Shown here: positions 32,812 to 45,578 of the stretch, in pieces | How positions within the stretch are numbered: the first letter of the stretch is position 1 | How the letters are laid out: each line of letters begins with the position of its first letter | Source: Metallyticus violacea | Taxonomy: Eukaryota; Arthropoda; Insecta; Mantodea; Metallyticidae | Length of the DNA: 64,000 nt | Reading direction: 5' to 3' | Assembly: GCA_030762175.1 (NCBI GenBank) | Contig: CM060833.1 | Span: forward strand, 168,344,501-168,408,500 | Notes under the pieces: generated by a model | The model's database searches: none | Told to the model about the DNA's origin: nothing | What the model saw: only the letters and a program-made list of their open reading frames with translations | Program-made: the position numbers and the translations under genes

Positions 32812-34313
32812 GTTTATACGACTTATTTTGATGGCGGACTGTACTTCTATTTCTGAGTTAACGGAAGCATTTTCCCTCCGCCTTACTCTGATTCGCAGAG
32901 ATTTATTTTAACACAAACGCATACAAATAACACTTGTAGAACATATTTTTCTCATTATGCAAAATACATTGAATTGTGTTAACTGCAAAATAGATGAATA
33001 TCAGCGCTTTGTGAAACCCTATATAAATCTTCAATATTACGTTGCAAAGAGAATCTTATAATGTCTTGGTAGTTATTTATCAAATTTCTCTGTTTTTATT
33101 TTACATTTCACATTGCCATTGTTTCCCCCAAAATCCCCAATATTTAAGATACGTTCATACCAAGTATATCCGCCTACTTTTAAAACCACTTTTCATTGCT
33201 TCCCCAATTTACCTATACGCAAGCGAACTATTCTGTATTGATCAAAGTAATGGAACAATTCTTTCAAATTTAATGTTAAGGACTGGCCTTATGATTTGAG
33301 CTTTGTTATTACCAGGCTTTGAGATACAGCTACTCGTAAACAAATTCGGATGCAGGTACGGAACGAGGGTGAGTTCGCCAGGGACCCATCTACTGGTTCC
33401 CCACGATTATATACGTACCCCAGGTGCAGCAGACTGGGAATTTTGCACATTAATATTAACACCGACTGTATGCCGGTTCCAGCAGCTCCAAACCTGCTTT
33501 CTGTTCTGATGTAACAACAAAACATTACCAAGCCTAGAGCACGTTATTAAATTTGAAATTGTTTTTCAACTTGATTGTTGAAAGTCGTGCAACAGCTAGC
33601 TATTGGTTAGTTTTTTTAAATGTTTAGTCTGTTTTTATTTTTCATTTTGAAATATTTTGTTGGATAGTTAAACATCTGCTTTAAATATTTAATCTGTTCG
33701 GGGAGAAGATAGGTTTATCAAACTATATCCTCACATACGGTTTTTTTTTTCTTTTCTTTCTTTCTTTCTTTTTATTGATAATTTGTTTCCATCTTGTTCT
33801 CTGGTTTCATTTTAACCCATATATTCTCTTGCCTCAAAAATGGGGCAGTGTGTTTATTTCATAGTATTTTTTTTCCCTCCATTCAAAGAATGGAGGGAAA
33901 GTTTTTGTGTCTAATATGTGCTGTTGGTAAAAGTCGGGCTGTGGGCAAGTTGCTGCCATTTTAATATTTGTGTTTTCTGTGAACGGTCAAATTGAGTATA
34001 GTAATATACCGTAAGTATATTACATGAATTATGTAAATGCTAGTAACAGGTTAATTGCATTGTTTCTATGAAAATACACTAGTGTAACAACATACAGGTA
34101 CTCTGTTCTCGTTGTTAGAGGTTATGTTTAGATGCCCCATTACTGAGGCAGTGGGAACGGGAGGAAGCACGTATTTTACATCATTGTAACTTTTACTGTT
34201 ATGATTACATAATTCAGTATTCATTTTTTATTATATTAATTGAAAGTGAAAAAGTAATTTAGACAACTTTGCAAATGTTGTGCCAGTTTTCACTATACTT
34301 TTCTTTATTTTCA
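32812..34313. other. unassigned stretch
   Basis: Contains a pyrimidine-rich (TTTC)n tract at 33741-33772 and the hairpin listed separately. Opposed short frames at 33289-33531 show no domain. Confidence 0.35.
33872..33900. other. perfect 13-bp inverted repeat
   Basis: TTTCCCTCCATTC and its exact complement flank the loop AAA. It would form a very tight hairpin in DNA or RNA. T-rich sequence on both sides resembles a terminator by shape, but in a eukaryotic genome this is more likely a foldback relic. Confidence 0.9.
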
Positions 34314-34328
34314 GACTAATCACCATCG

Positions 34329-34618
34329 GTCGGTCCTGTGGTGTAGTGGTAACCGTACTTGCCGCCTAAACCCAAGATCGCGGGTACAAACCCGGCCAGG
34401 ATCGATGGATTTTTTCGGACGTAAAAATCCTTAAGTATGGCTCACTTCGGAAGGGAAGTAAAGCCGTGGGTCCCGTGTCGTACATTTACGGCACGAAAAA
34501 GAACCTCAAGCCTGAAAGAGAGGCCTCTGAGCAAAATTTACCGGCCGTTTCACGCCCTGAATTGAATGGGACGCTGATGACCTGAGCTGTTAAAGAGTGT
34601 CCATAAATAAACCAAATA
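34329..34618 (+). repeat. SINE-A copy 9
   Basis: Full length (GGTCGGTCCTGTGGTGTAG to GTTAAAGAGTGTCCATAAAT). The B box is altered (GGGTACAAACCCGG), so internal Pol III promotion is probably lost. Flanks GACTAATCACCATC (34314-34327) and GACTAACCATC (34630-34640) look like an eroded target duplication. Confidence 0.93.
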
Positions 34619-34879
34619 AAAAGAAAAAGGACTAACCATCAATGATATAAACAGAATACTCCAGATCGATGATAGATGCATCAATGTATATATCTGCTTC
34701 TTATTGATTATGGTAATGGTGATGATGATAAGGCATTGGCTGACTTGATCTTCTCACGGAAATTAGCTACGAGACATGCAGGACAGATTACTTCTGGCAT
34801 GCAGCACATTATCTTAGTAGAAGAGCCAGCAAATGATACAAGCCCTAGCTCAACAAGGCGCGTCTTTTCTGGTGTCATC

Positions 34880-35420
34880 ATCCTGGTATAGCAAGAGCAC
34901 TCTCAAGAAATAGATTTGAGGAACTTCTTCGATATTTGCGCGTTTGTGTTAATAACGAATGGCCAAAAAAGTATAAATTTGCTAAAATTCCACCTTTAGG
35001 TCAATGATAAATGAAAGGTGGATACATTTCTTTCTTCAAGATGCAAACCTATGCGCTGATGAATACATGGTTCCCTATTGTGGTTGACATAATACCAAAC
35101 AACATCTTACATTTTTATAAGACCCAAATTAGAATGAAGAAATGGTATTGGCAGCTGCTAATGTTTCCTCTAGATTCTATAATGCATACCAACTTTATTG
35201 TCTCACTTCTGGTAAAGGCAAGCAATGCTTAGATGACTTTAAGTTCATAAGAATACTCATACATAGGACTCAATCCGGAGCGCAAAATAGGGAGATCTCT
35301 TAAAATTGTTAAGAAGAGGGCACCAGAAAATTTAAGGTTTGATGGTGATGATCTCATCATTATTAAACGTGACACACAAGTGAGCTGTAAATGTCATCAG
35401 AACACTATGAAAATATGTTA
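34880..35420 (+). pseudogene. probable piggyBac-like transposase relic
   Basis: From about 34904, broken frames read SRNRFEELLRYLRVCVNNEW and then KKYKFAKIPPL, like the piggyBac pattern MSRNRFEELLRYLRFDDN...KIRP. At about 35035-35080 DANLCADEYMVPYCG matches the first catalytic block (LSIDESMVPFKGR), followed by HNTKQHL (the HxxKQ block). YQLYCLTSGKGKQ then resembles the YTGK region. FDGDDLIIIKR near 35340 resembles the later D-x-VVRW block. Stops and frameshifts occur throughout, and no TTAA ends were identified. Confidence 0.6.
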
Positions 35421-38145
35421 AAATGTAACATTGACTGCAACGTAAATTGCTTGAGAAGTTTCATACCTAAGCATTTTTAAAAAATATTTTACAGGCAGCA
35501 TGGATTGTAATGTGCAGCGGTTTTATGGGTCGATGTTCTTGTCGGATATCTATCCGGGACCCCGTTCCGCACCCCGGGTCTTTCAGGGGCCCAAAGTCGC
35601 CTTTTGTGCCTTAGAGGTCACGGGAGGAAGGAGATGAAAGGGAAAGATTTAAATCATATTTTAATTTGTTTCATTAAACGTCTAGAAGTGTTTATTCACA
35701 CGACACTTTGCTCTCGGTCACCTGTTTCGTTACTCTATGACTTTAATGACACGAGCTACATACGCTGCTTGATATTGCATGTGGCTCTTGTCTACGCTTT
35801 CCTTCTGTATCTGGGACTACATCCTGGTAAGCACTGCACTATACTGACTGAAGATGCTTTTACTGTCATGTTTTCTGCTGTATGGTACTGATGAAGAAGA
35901 TAGAGATGAAGATGCGTGGGACTGCGATCTACTCCCTAAACTGCTTGATCTGTCCTCCACTGTCTGTAACTGCGATGCGTTTGCAAAGTTGTCTCCCCTT
36001 ATATACCAAATTCAAAGTGTCCCGACGTGATCATGAGAGCTCACGGGGGGTCAATAGTGCCCATGGATTCCTGAGCCTTTAAAATATTCAAATATTATTG
36101 GTGAACTTTTGTGCTCCCATTTTTATGATATATGAAATGTTCCTGCTTGTTACTACTGGCTATGTAATATTTAACATTTATTATTATTTAAATTATATAA
36201 ACGCATTCACTCTCGGGCACGCGTGGGTGTGAGGGCCTGCCACAAGTGGGTACCAACTACTAAATTTTGAAACTTAGAAATATGTAAATCTCAGGAATAA
36301 TTATGGATAACAATCATAAAGATCATAATTGCACTACATAGTGTAATCACACATCAGTAACAATTATTTTAAAGTATAAACATTATATAAATATCTTTAC
36401 TAGTCATTTAGAATATGCCAACATATGCAAAATAATAATTAACAATTATATCATATGAATTCAATTAATAAATAAATTTTTAATGCAATTAATTTACGGT
36501 ATACATCCTATATCCTTCCATTTCCATTGCCCCATTTTTGTGGTGGCACTTTTAGAAAAAACTGGCAACAGATTTAAAAAAAATAAATTAAATTAAATTA
36601 ATACCTAACAGACCCAAACGAAGGTAATACAAAGCAAAAATATAATTTTGCAAAATAAAAACAACTTGGGAATACATGAGTTAAATAATCCCAGGATACC
36701 AAAGAAAGTTTTCTTAGCTGAAATATCATAAATACAGTCCTATGGTGAGATTTGAGCAGATCTATTACCTTATAATGTAAGATAATCAGGTTACTTTATT
36801 AAGTGACTTGCAATGTTTTCTAGTTAATAAAAGAAAAGACAGTGCTTAAAGTTAATTTAATGATCCCGTAGCAGGTGTGCGTTATTGTGAGTGGTTTCTT
36901 TCAATGACCTATGATTCAAAACTTGTAGAGATGCTCTTTCAGCTCATGAACTTTATTTTATTTCATCTGCTACATTAATTCCTACAAATTTTCCTGAAAG
37001 CGTTCAAATTAACTTAGAATCACAAGTATATTGTAGTTTTGCTATGTGAGCTCTTTGGGCTACAGTCTAGTCATGCTATCAGTGGTTTATTTAACGTAAA
37101 CGCGTTTGGTAAACCTAAGCTTGTGTTCAATAAAATGAAAGAATTCAAACTTTATTCTCAACAAGTGGTCATGAAACTTTATTATTTATGTGCTCTGGAG
37201 TGACAATAATTAACAATGTGAATCTTAATATATTATCTTGGGATGTATCAGCCGATAAGCCATTGGTCAGGGCCAGCGGGGTATATAGAGTCGGGGGTTA
37301 CACAAAAGTCGGCTGTGAAAACACTAGTAACAGTCTAATCAACTCATGCACTGAATCATGAGGTGTTGAAACTGCCTGCCTTCATTTTCCATTATCCATT
37401 ACCCATCTTAAATCTTTTTGACAAACTTCTAAACCGATGTTATCCTTTACTCTGTCTAAAATGTGCGCATGCTAACAATTTATTGATCGCATTATGACTT
37501 GGAACTCGATCATTTGGAATTTTCTCTTCAAATAATCTGCTGACAGCATAGCGACCTCGGTATGGACAAACAAATCATTCCACTTTTGAAACATAGTCTA
37601 GTGTATTCAGTAGAGTTTACTCTAGAATTAGACACCACATATGGCTTCTTTCACTGTTCAAATGCCACGAATCAGTGAGGTGAGGCTCAATGTCAATGCA
37701 GCATTTCAGAAAACCACGTGTGGCCCGGCTGCCCTTAGCGATGACTTATAGGCCGATGAAGGCCTCCGCTACGTCGGTCGTCAGATAATAATTCGATATT
37801 TACATTTAAGTTTAGTTTATATTGTCGAAGTGATGACTTCGTCAACTATGCTGACTTCATTGTTGGAGTGACTTGTTTGCCAGTAAAGTAAATTATTTAA
37901 ATCTTATTAGATATAACAATAAATACATCTTTTTGTCTTGACGTATTGATTTTTATTAATTTTCCTGGGTTGAAAAACTACGAACAATCAATCTAAATGA
38001 TGTAAAGGTATTTTTTACCTACGAGAAAAGACCAACAAATTCTTTATGTTCTCAAATGTGAAGAATCGCTTACGAAGACGCAGAATTCCCCTCCGGAAGG
38101 AGCTGTTACTGTGGGCTGAGCAATACGTCGGAATGAGTGAATGAG
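35421..38145. other. unassigned long stretch
   Basis: A GC-richer patch at about 35510-36070 carries plus frames 35604-35891 and 35882-36082 without recognised domains. The rest is AT-rich with no repeat relation to other parts of the window. Confidence 0.35.
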
Positions 38146-38414
38146 TAGTGCCCGTTTTTACTACTGAGGCACACAGGCGGTGGACACTTGTGATACATGA
38201 AATGATAAATTGAGAAAGGATTATTTTAAGGAACGAAACGTTCCAAGCCTAAGCTTAGGGTACCTCCCCGGCAATTGCCATCTATGCGGACTGATAGATG
38301 GCAATAAAAAAACCTTTAAAAGCCTCAGTCAGGGAGGACGATCGGGCGGGATTCGAACCCCAGACCTCCCGCTCACGAGTCTGCGCCTTAACGACCTCGG
38401 CTACTCGTGGCGGT
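38146..38414 (-). repeat. SINE-B copy, full length
   Basis: The head on the minus strand is ACCGCCACGAGTAGCCGAGG, CGTTAAGGCGCAG and GGTTCGAATCCCG. The tail is GAGTGAATGAGTAG (ATTC-type). One insertion duplicates part of TAGATGGCAA near 38280-38305. Confidence 0.93.
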
Positions 38415-39589
38415 GAGCACATCTGAGAACAAGTGGAAAAACGTTTCTAGCATCCTTAGCAGTAAACAACCTTTCAGGCCGATTTCACAAAGGTATCAAA
38501 TAAATTGAGAACATTGCTTAGAATAGGTATTGGAATTTATCAACATTTTTTGTGTTTCTTCAAAACTCACCCTGGATGTGTTTCCATGTTCAAATCACTG
38601 ATTTATTTATCATCCGTTTCTATTCTTCTGCAGCACCTATTATTTTTACTGATGTCAACAAACTAGCGCAAGCTTATGCTGAAAAATAATCAAAGAACTG
38701 AGAAAAAATAAACTGAAATAAAGCAGATCCTGAGAGAGAAAAAAATGTGTTACATTTCTTATGGAACGTCCGTTGAATAAAATCTTTAGGTGTTTTTGAT
38801 AAGCACGAAGCATGTTTCTCCTAATCCTTGCAACTTAAGTTTAAAACATTTTAAGTATTTTTTATTTGACATGTTCGTGGGGACGAACGGATTTTTTCAG
38901 TGAATCCGGAGGATAATGACATGTTCATTATTAGAAACAGACTATAAAAACACGTCATTAATTAATGTATATAAAATTAGTGAGTTTTCTATAAAATATT
39001 TCCCTCACAAAAATATACTTTTAACAGTTTAATTTAATTTGTTAATGTCTGAATTTATAAGAAACGTAGAAAAAACATTTCATTTAATATTAGTGTCATT
39101 TGCAAATCGTTAACCCTGATGATTTGAGATGCATTCATAAAGAAATTACACATTCGGTCTTATTAAGACAACGTTTATTTCATTACCAAATGTGAAACTG
39201 TCTAGCAAAGCTGTGAATATGCCAGTTGTGCTATATCTACATCTCCTTCTTCCACAGAAAGCTTTGCACAGGCCCCGTCTTCCATCAATGAATGGCAGGA
39301 AGAAAAGAACTAAGTGTTCAATAGTAAGTAACTGCAGTTTCCAAAGCGTGCACGGCACAACTGCTAAGAACGTAAAACAGAAATCGAATCCTGTTACTTG
39401 ATGCTCACCAACAATATTTATTTCAACTGTTTTGGTACATGATATCAGATTAAGAAATTATGTCACTTTCAATGGTAATCAGAAATATGACTACAGTTTA
39501 CAGTTAATGTTGAATGATGTATAAAACTGAAAACCAGGTACTTGAGCTTACTTCACTAGCCAAGTTGACACGAGACCTGATTTCAACGT
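38415..39589. other. unassigned spacer
   Basis: Opposed frames at 39146-39401 (about 70 codons each) have ordinary composition but no recognised family. No other feature. Confidence 0.35.
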
Positions 39590-40255
39590 TACATTTCTGT
39601 CGTTCCTGACAAAGGGAAAACCTCCTGGAACATCACGGACGAGGCAAATCCCCAAGACGTATGGAAGCGTTCGCCAACAGCCCAAAGAAATCGACCCACC
39701 AAAGTGCTCGTGTTAGTTCAGTGTTTTGAGACCTGAGAAGTGCATTCTTCACACAGCTTCGTGTCAACGAATTGAACGAGAATGGCCCTGACAGGTGGAT
39801 CAAACTGTGTGAATATCTTTCAAGAGAAGTGAAAAGTTTCTGATGAAGCTGGTTCCACATGAATCCACTGTAATCATTATTATTGTCAAATTATTGAAGA
39901 GGCACGTTCAAAATGCGGATCGTCAGAGGGTGAGTAATGATTGAAAAGAAGCATAGCTCGGAAAAGGAATCTTGGAGAATGTTAATGGTGAATGGTATTG
40001 TGAAATCCTTAACAAACCTGTGATGCCAGTGATGCTTGTGATATATCAGGACGCTGTGCTATTGCGGTGAGGGAAAATTTTAACTACGAATTGCCAATAA
40101 GATGAGTGGGAAGGAGAAAAGCGACAGAATGGCCAGTTCGGTCCTCTCATTTCACGTCGTGCGACTAAAGATAGTGGGCTTATTTAAAGGAAGCTTTATG
40201 CTGGGAAACCCGAAAACAACAGTCGAGGCAGAAACGTATGCTAAGCTGGCTATGC
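39590..40255 (+). pseudogene. Tc1/mariner-superfamily transposase relic
   Basis: Reads in broken frames GKPPGTSRTRQIPKTYGSVR and PKEIDPPK (helix-turn-helix linker), LRPEKCILHTASCQRI (decayed second helix), then at about 40095-40200 RWVGRRRATEWPVRSSHFTS. CD and WAYLKEALCWE follow, corresponding to RWVGRRGAIEWPPRSPDLTPCDFFLWGYLKEALYW. The region holding the first and second Asp is mostly deleted. Inactive. Confidence 0.8.
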
Positions 40256-40257
40256 AC

Positions 40258-40302
40258 GCTGATGACCTGTGATGTTAAAGAGCGTCCGTAAATAAACGAA
40301 AT
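40258..40302 (+). repeat. SINE-A 3'-terminal fragment
   Basis: Only GCTGATGACCTGTGATG and TTAAAGAGCGTCCGTAAAT remain, directly joined to the transposase relic: a heavily 5'-truncated retroposition. Confidence 0.88.
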
Positions 40303-42089
40303 GTTAACAGCGAGCTGTTTGAGGCAATAAAGTCATTTCGGTTGCTATTGTTGTGTAATATGAAGAATTTTCGGTGATGTTTCATTTCATCAAACGTTGT
40401 AATAAAAGTTTATGCGTATTTTTGACGTACTTTTGAATCAGCCAGTCTTCAAATCCCTGTAAATTACTGCTTATGAAATGTTTCTGAGATTTGGTATCTA
40501 AAGTGAAACACTTGAAATCTGCAAGGAATCGTAGTCACGTAATGAGAAAGAAGATCAAGTTTTTGCTGGGGCAAAACGTCAATCCATGAAATATTCACAC
40601 AAAAGCTCGCTCCGGATAAAGGAATGCAAATCCCGGCCTTCAACTGGAAAACTTATGATAACAGTTTTTAGGATGGGGTGGTGTTATCCGCCACTTTTTT
40701 TTTTTTTTTAAACATAGAGGAAAGTAAAAGAACTCCAAAGGTTAAATACTGACACTGAACATTAAAAATTGCTAAAACCATTCAAAACGGAAAGATAAAC
40801 CTTTTCCTGCAACATGACAACGAAAAACTATTTATTACACAGCAAAAATTGAAAAATTAAACTAAACCACATTATGTCATTTACCATAAGATATATACGT
40901 GTTGCTCTGCGATTTCCACCTTTCACCGAAATTTAAATACACTGGATGTCAAACTGTTAACGGTTGTCAGAAAACGAAAACAAAGGAGGAACTTCTTCCA
41001 TGACGGTATTATTGTTCATAAAAATGGATCCAATTATCTGGTGAGTGTGTGTTGAATTACAAATATACTTAATTTCTAAAGATTATTTCTGTACTTCATC
41101 CAATAAAACAATTTTACAATCACAAGTAATGCTCACGGAGGTGTTGTCACTTAACTTTCGTTCAAATAATTTGTATAAATGTTTCACATATAAAGGTGCG
41201 TGTTTTTAGTTCAAAAATCACCAAATCCAGAAAGCACTGTGGTTTTATGTACAAAAATATGGGTATAAATAATTAGGGAAAATCGTTTTATTTATACCCC
41301 TGTCTTACAATATAGCTTTTAATTTTACTACCGTGATTTTAAACATAAATCAACAACTTTAAGCACTCCGAAATGTCTAAGGGCTAGATCCCTATGTAAA
41401 GAAAGTGTGCACCATCATAGTTCTTTAAAACAAATAAAAAGCACCTTATTAAGCAGACGATTCCTTCTGAATAAGGGGATTCTCAATTTCAGGACTGACA
41501 ACATGACAGGCAGAACCAAATTAGAAAATTATTTGCAACTTTCGCTGCGGAGGAGATCTGAAAGAAATGTAGGAAAATAAATCTTATTAGTGTTATTTCG
41601 TCTTCGCAAAACAAAAGCCAACAGGGGCATACAGCGTACGGACATCCTTGTTGTGCTGTGACGCTGTACTTTGCTCTGCTTGGCCAAGTAAATGCATAAC
41701 GGTATAATAGCATGGATCACATACTTGATGAGCCAATACAACTTATGAACACTATGCATTCCAAAGTTTACCCCTGTGACATTCTTAAAGCGAGAGCCTT
41801 TCCAAATCCTGAGGCTTCAGTGCGCAATACATTCCCTTGCATAACTTCTATCTGAAGCAATAGCGTTCAACTGAGCTCTTTTAATACATGAAGCTGGCAA
41901 AAACATATCACGTCATATCCATCCAGGTGTTGGGCAGGAAGGTTGATCCATGGAGCATAAACCACTTGGTTGAGCATAGAACCCAAAACACACTACTTTT
42001 TGTTGTAACAGCGGCATATGCGTTTAATTGCTACAAATAAGAAGTAGTAATAGTATTGTTTCTACACCAGAATGTTTGCAATATACGCG
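40303..42089. other. unassigned spacer
   Basis: A minus frame across about 41785-41995 stays open for roughly 70 codons with a single stop (for example QHLDGYDVICFCQLHVLKEL). It looks like old coding sequence but I cannot name it. The rest is AT-rich. Confidence 0.3.
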
Positions 42090-43313
42090 GGTAGGTCCAT
42101 AAGTTTCCGGCCTAACCATTTTCTAGCTATGATAAAGACAAGAACTGAATTTCATTTTTCAATTCAATTACCCTTTATTGCAATACACTTGTCACGTTTT
42201 TTAATTCACATTTCAACCCCCCCCCTTTCCAAATAGTCAGAAGTCTTTTCTACAAAATGGGCATCAACAGCGTCCATTACTTCTTCGTCACACTTAAATT
42301 TCCATCCTCGAAGTTTCTTTTTGAATTCTGTAAAGAGGAAATAGTCACTGGGCGCTATATTTGGGCTGTATTGTCCATCTCCTTGAAGCCACATTTCTTC
42401 ACAGCTTCCTTTGCAACAAGAGCTGTGTGCACAGGGGCGTTGTCGTGAAGAAGGCGGACACCACCATTCACTTTTCATCCTCTTTTCTCTTTGATGGAAG
42501 CACGTAGTCTGTGCAGTAGGCCAGCATAGTACTCCCCATTTACTGTGGTGTTCCTCTCCTTGAAGTCAATGAAGAGTATTCCTTCCTTAACAGTCCCAAA
42601 AGATTGTGGCTTTGCCAGGTTTACGCCACTCCATTGATTCTCTTTTGGACAAAGGATCATAGAGGACCACAGTTTCATTACTGTAACAATGGTTTGCAGA
42701 ACTTCTCTCTCGTTACTACGGCAAGGCACCAAAAATACCTGACAACAGGTGACTCGTTGCTGCTTTTGAACTGAGGAAAGAAGTCTAGGTACCCATCTTG
42801 CACTAACCTTATTCGAGTTTAAATGTTCATGAATAATTCGAAGAACTGTTGTTTTGGAAAGGCCCAACCTTGTTGCTATTTCTGTAACTTTGAGCCGCCG
42901 GTCTTCCATAATTTCTCCCTCCACAAGAGCGAAGTTTTCAGGAGTGAGCACCTCCAAGGGCCGACCTGCATGCTCTTCGTCTTCAATGTTTTCTCGACCC
43001 TTTCGAAAAAGTTTGATCCATTATTTTACGGTAGAATATGAGGGGGGTTCTTTACCATATACACCGTCCAATCGCTGTTTAATTTCATTTGGAGTAAGTC
43101 TTTCTTTTGTGAAGAACTAATAACAGTTCGACACTCCATTTTGAACATGTCACAATCTTCTACACACAGTCTTCTTTATGGAACTATATCTGAAGAACAG
43201 AGCGGATGAAGTTACAGCTGCAATTATTTATTTATCAGATAAGGTGTGACACCAGTAAATAGGATTTTGTTAAACCGATAACCTTACGGCGAGGCCGGAA
43301 ACTTACGCACCTA
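42090..43313 (-). mobile_element. nearly full-length mariner element
   Basis: Both terminal repeats are present. The left end is TAGGTCCATAAGTTTCCGGCC (from 42092), and the complement of the right end is TTAGGTGCGTAAGTTTCCGG. Length about 1.22 kb is normal for mariner. It is the reference copy for the relics at 1-1046 and 29531-29752. Confidence 0.95.
42206..43139 (-). pseudogene. mariner (DD34D) transposase, frameshifted
   Basis: The start is at 43139 (MECRTVISSS), with an N-terminal frameshift before 42957. From 42957 the frame gives the second helix-turn-helix (MEDRRLKVTEIATRLGLSKT, then IIHEHLNSNKVSARWVPR). The first Asp block is lost by a frameshift (IVTVMKLW for VTGDETW). FIDFKERNTTVNGEYYAGLL and LRASIKEKRG are intact. 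The final frame (42206-42478) has NIAPSDYFLF (third Asp) and LRGWKFKCDEEVMDA, ending in ERGGVEM. Three or more indels break about 310 codons. The C-terminal G-run is shared with the copy at 1-1046. Confidence 0.95.
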
Positions 43314-44217
43314 ACCTCCTATTTCTTTTCTTGAATATGGTGAAACATTTTAGCAGAGCTGCTAAACGTTTCCTGTGCATGTAAATATCATGCTCGATGT
43401 CGCCATTGTGTAACAATGAACACTGGGTTAATGAGGGAGAATGAGTGCTGTTAGTGTTGGAGAACGCTATGCACTGCACTCAAAACAGTAGCGCTGACTC
43501 CAGAGGGACAGTGGCGGATTTACCTACAGGCCTACTAGGTAAGAAGGGTATAGGAGCGGGAGCTTTAGGGGACGGCACCATATTTTTAATTTTATCAAAT
43601 TTTATGAATTTGTTTGCATTTAAAAGTTGCCAAAAGTTATGAAATATTTTTAAAGTAAGGGCGATAATAGGCAATACGGGTTTTTTTTAAAAATATTATT
43701 AACTTGAAGTCGGATTCTGAGACTGAAATCAACAATCAGCTTCCTCTTCTTAACGATTTTATTTTACAGTTCCGCAATATAACATGAGCTAACTGGTCAG
43801 AGGTAGCGGCATATGTATTAAAGTTGAGAGTTTTTGAAGTGACTAGACTGTTTTTATTTACATGTAAAGGTAATCGAACTCCAAAGTATGTGTCAAAACT
43901 GCACGGAAGTACGTACGCTTCGTCCTCGCATATATGTGACCTACTTCTCACAACTATGCGAAGCCTAACACAAGGAAAAGGCATTTAACTTTGGAGAAAC
44001 AGTTCGGTACTTGCACCTTTGACTTCCAGCTCTTCGAACTTGTAAAAAAGAGAATGACATGGAAATGCGCTAAGAGGCAGAGCGGTACTAAGAAGGCATA
44101 CAGACTCCGTCTGACATGTACGTGACCTAAGCCACAGATTTGCAAGGAGATTATATTAAAAATAGCACTGCATAGCCAAAGAAACTGAAATAATACAAAC
44201 ACAGAGAGAAAGGTTGA
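43314..44217. other. unassigned spacer
   Basis: CAGTGGCGGATTTACCTACAG at 43509-43529 resembles the CAGTGGCGGA terminus of some hAT-type elements, but no matching second end was found. Opposed frames at 43445-43674 and 43736-44226 carry no domain. Confidence 0.3.
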
Positions 44218-44510
44218 TTGATTCATTTTATTTACGGACGTTCTTTAACTTCCCAGGTCATTAGCGTCCCATTCTATTCAGGACGTGAAACGAGCGATAA
44301 ATTTTGCTCAGAGGTCTCTTCTTTCAGGCTTGAGGTTCTTTTTCGTGCCGTAAATGTACGACACGGGACCCACGGCTTTACTTCCCTTCCGAAGGAAGCC
44401 ATACTTGGGATTTTTACGCCCGAAAAAATCCATCGCTCCTGGCCGGGTTCGAACCCGCGATCTTGGGTTTAGGAGGCAAGTATGGTAACCATTACACCAC
44501 CAGGACCGAC
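44218..44510 (-). repeat. SINE-A copy 11
   Basis: Full length and among the least diverged copies. The head complement is intact (GTCGGTCCTGGTGGTGTAA, B box GGTTCGAACCCGG). No target duplication identified. Confidence 0.95.
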
Positions 44511-45329
44511 TAAATATCATGGGTGAAAGTACCTAGGTAATACAGATGGTTAATGTTTCAAACTACATCTGAAACACGGACCAGCTGCACAAGTTTACTT
44601 TAAATATTAAACATATATTTAGAATATTTCTCGAATTTAAAAAAAGCCTCTAACTCTCACAAAACAAAAAGTTATAGGTAAACATTAGAGCCACAATGCG
44701 TAATGAATGAGCTGATTAAAACTTGCACTGTTGCGGCAAACGGAAGTCCTCTTGCCCTTCTTTCTGAATTTCAAGACACAGCAAGCTATCTCACGGAGTT
44801 TTGCCTTTAAGCAGCAATTTGGACCGCAAATTAATGTTAACTGCAATCGTTCATAATTAATGACACAACTTTGGATGGAGTCTACGCTAATAATCCATGG
44901 CCTTCTCTTATTCCCGCGTTCACAGAGGCAGAGAAAGTCAGAGAAAACTTCATTTCAAACTTTAACAGCTAATTCTTGATTTAATTATGTAAGACAGATC
45001 GGTTTAAGGATAAAATGTAAATTAGCAATGCGTATGAAGCATTTGCACAGACGCACACCTTACAGACCAGTCGTAATCTGCTGCGGATTACTAAGGCATA
45101 GTACAATAATTTAACGTCTCTCCTCGTTAATTCCCTTGATCATATTATGCTAACGTTCAAGAGAATATCCGAAGGACATCCTGCTTCACTTTTTTGAACT
45201 AACGCGCCTTGTGCACACTCCCTTTCCTCTTTTAAAACACAATTTCAGCAACTAGTTATAATAGTACCTCATTGTCATCTTCCGGCGTCGCAAGAACATT
45301 GTTTGGGAGTACTGTGCCATACTTATTGC
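44511..45329. other. unassigned spacer
   Basis: Nothing recognisable. Confidence 0.4.
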
Positions 45330-45578
45330 CAGAATTTCTCCTTTTTACCCATTTTTTTTTTCTCTTGCAGCGAGTCCTTCATGTCGTCGAATAATGCGCA
45401 ATCAGATAGAGCGAGATCCGGTGAATATGGTAGGTGCGGCAAAGCAATGAACCCCTGAGAAGGCAACTTTGTGGTCTCTGTGTTGCAGGTGTGCGACAAC
45501 GCATTGTCCTTTTGGAGGGACACTCCTGGTGACCACTTCCCCTTTCATAGCTGCTGAATTCTACATTTAAGTCGTGTA

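Noticed and set aside
34329..34410. Functional tRNA-Arg gene
   Set aside because: The tRNA-like heads of SINE-A have unpaired acceptor and anticodon stems and are joined to the SINE body, so they are SINE promoters, not tRNA genes.
43509..43590. hAT element terminus
   Set aside because: CAGTGGCGGATTT resembles some hAT ends but no inverted partner or 8-bp duplication was found.
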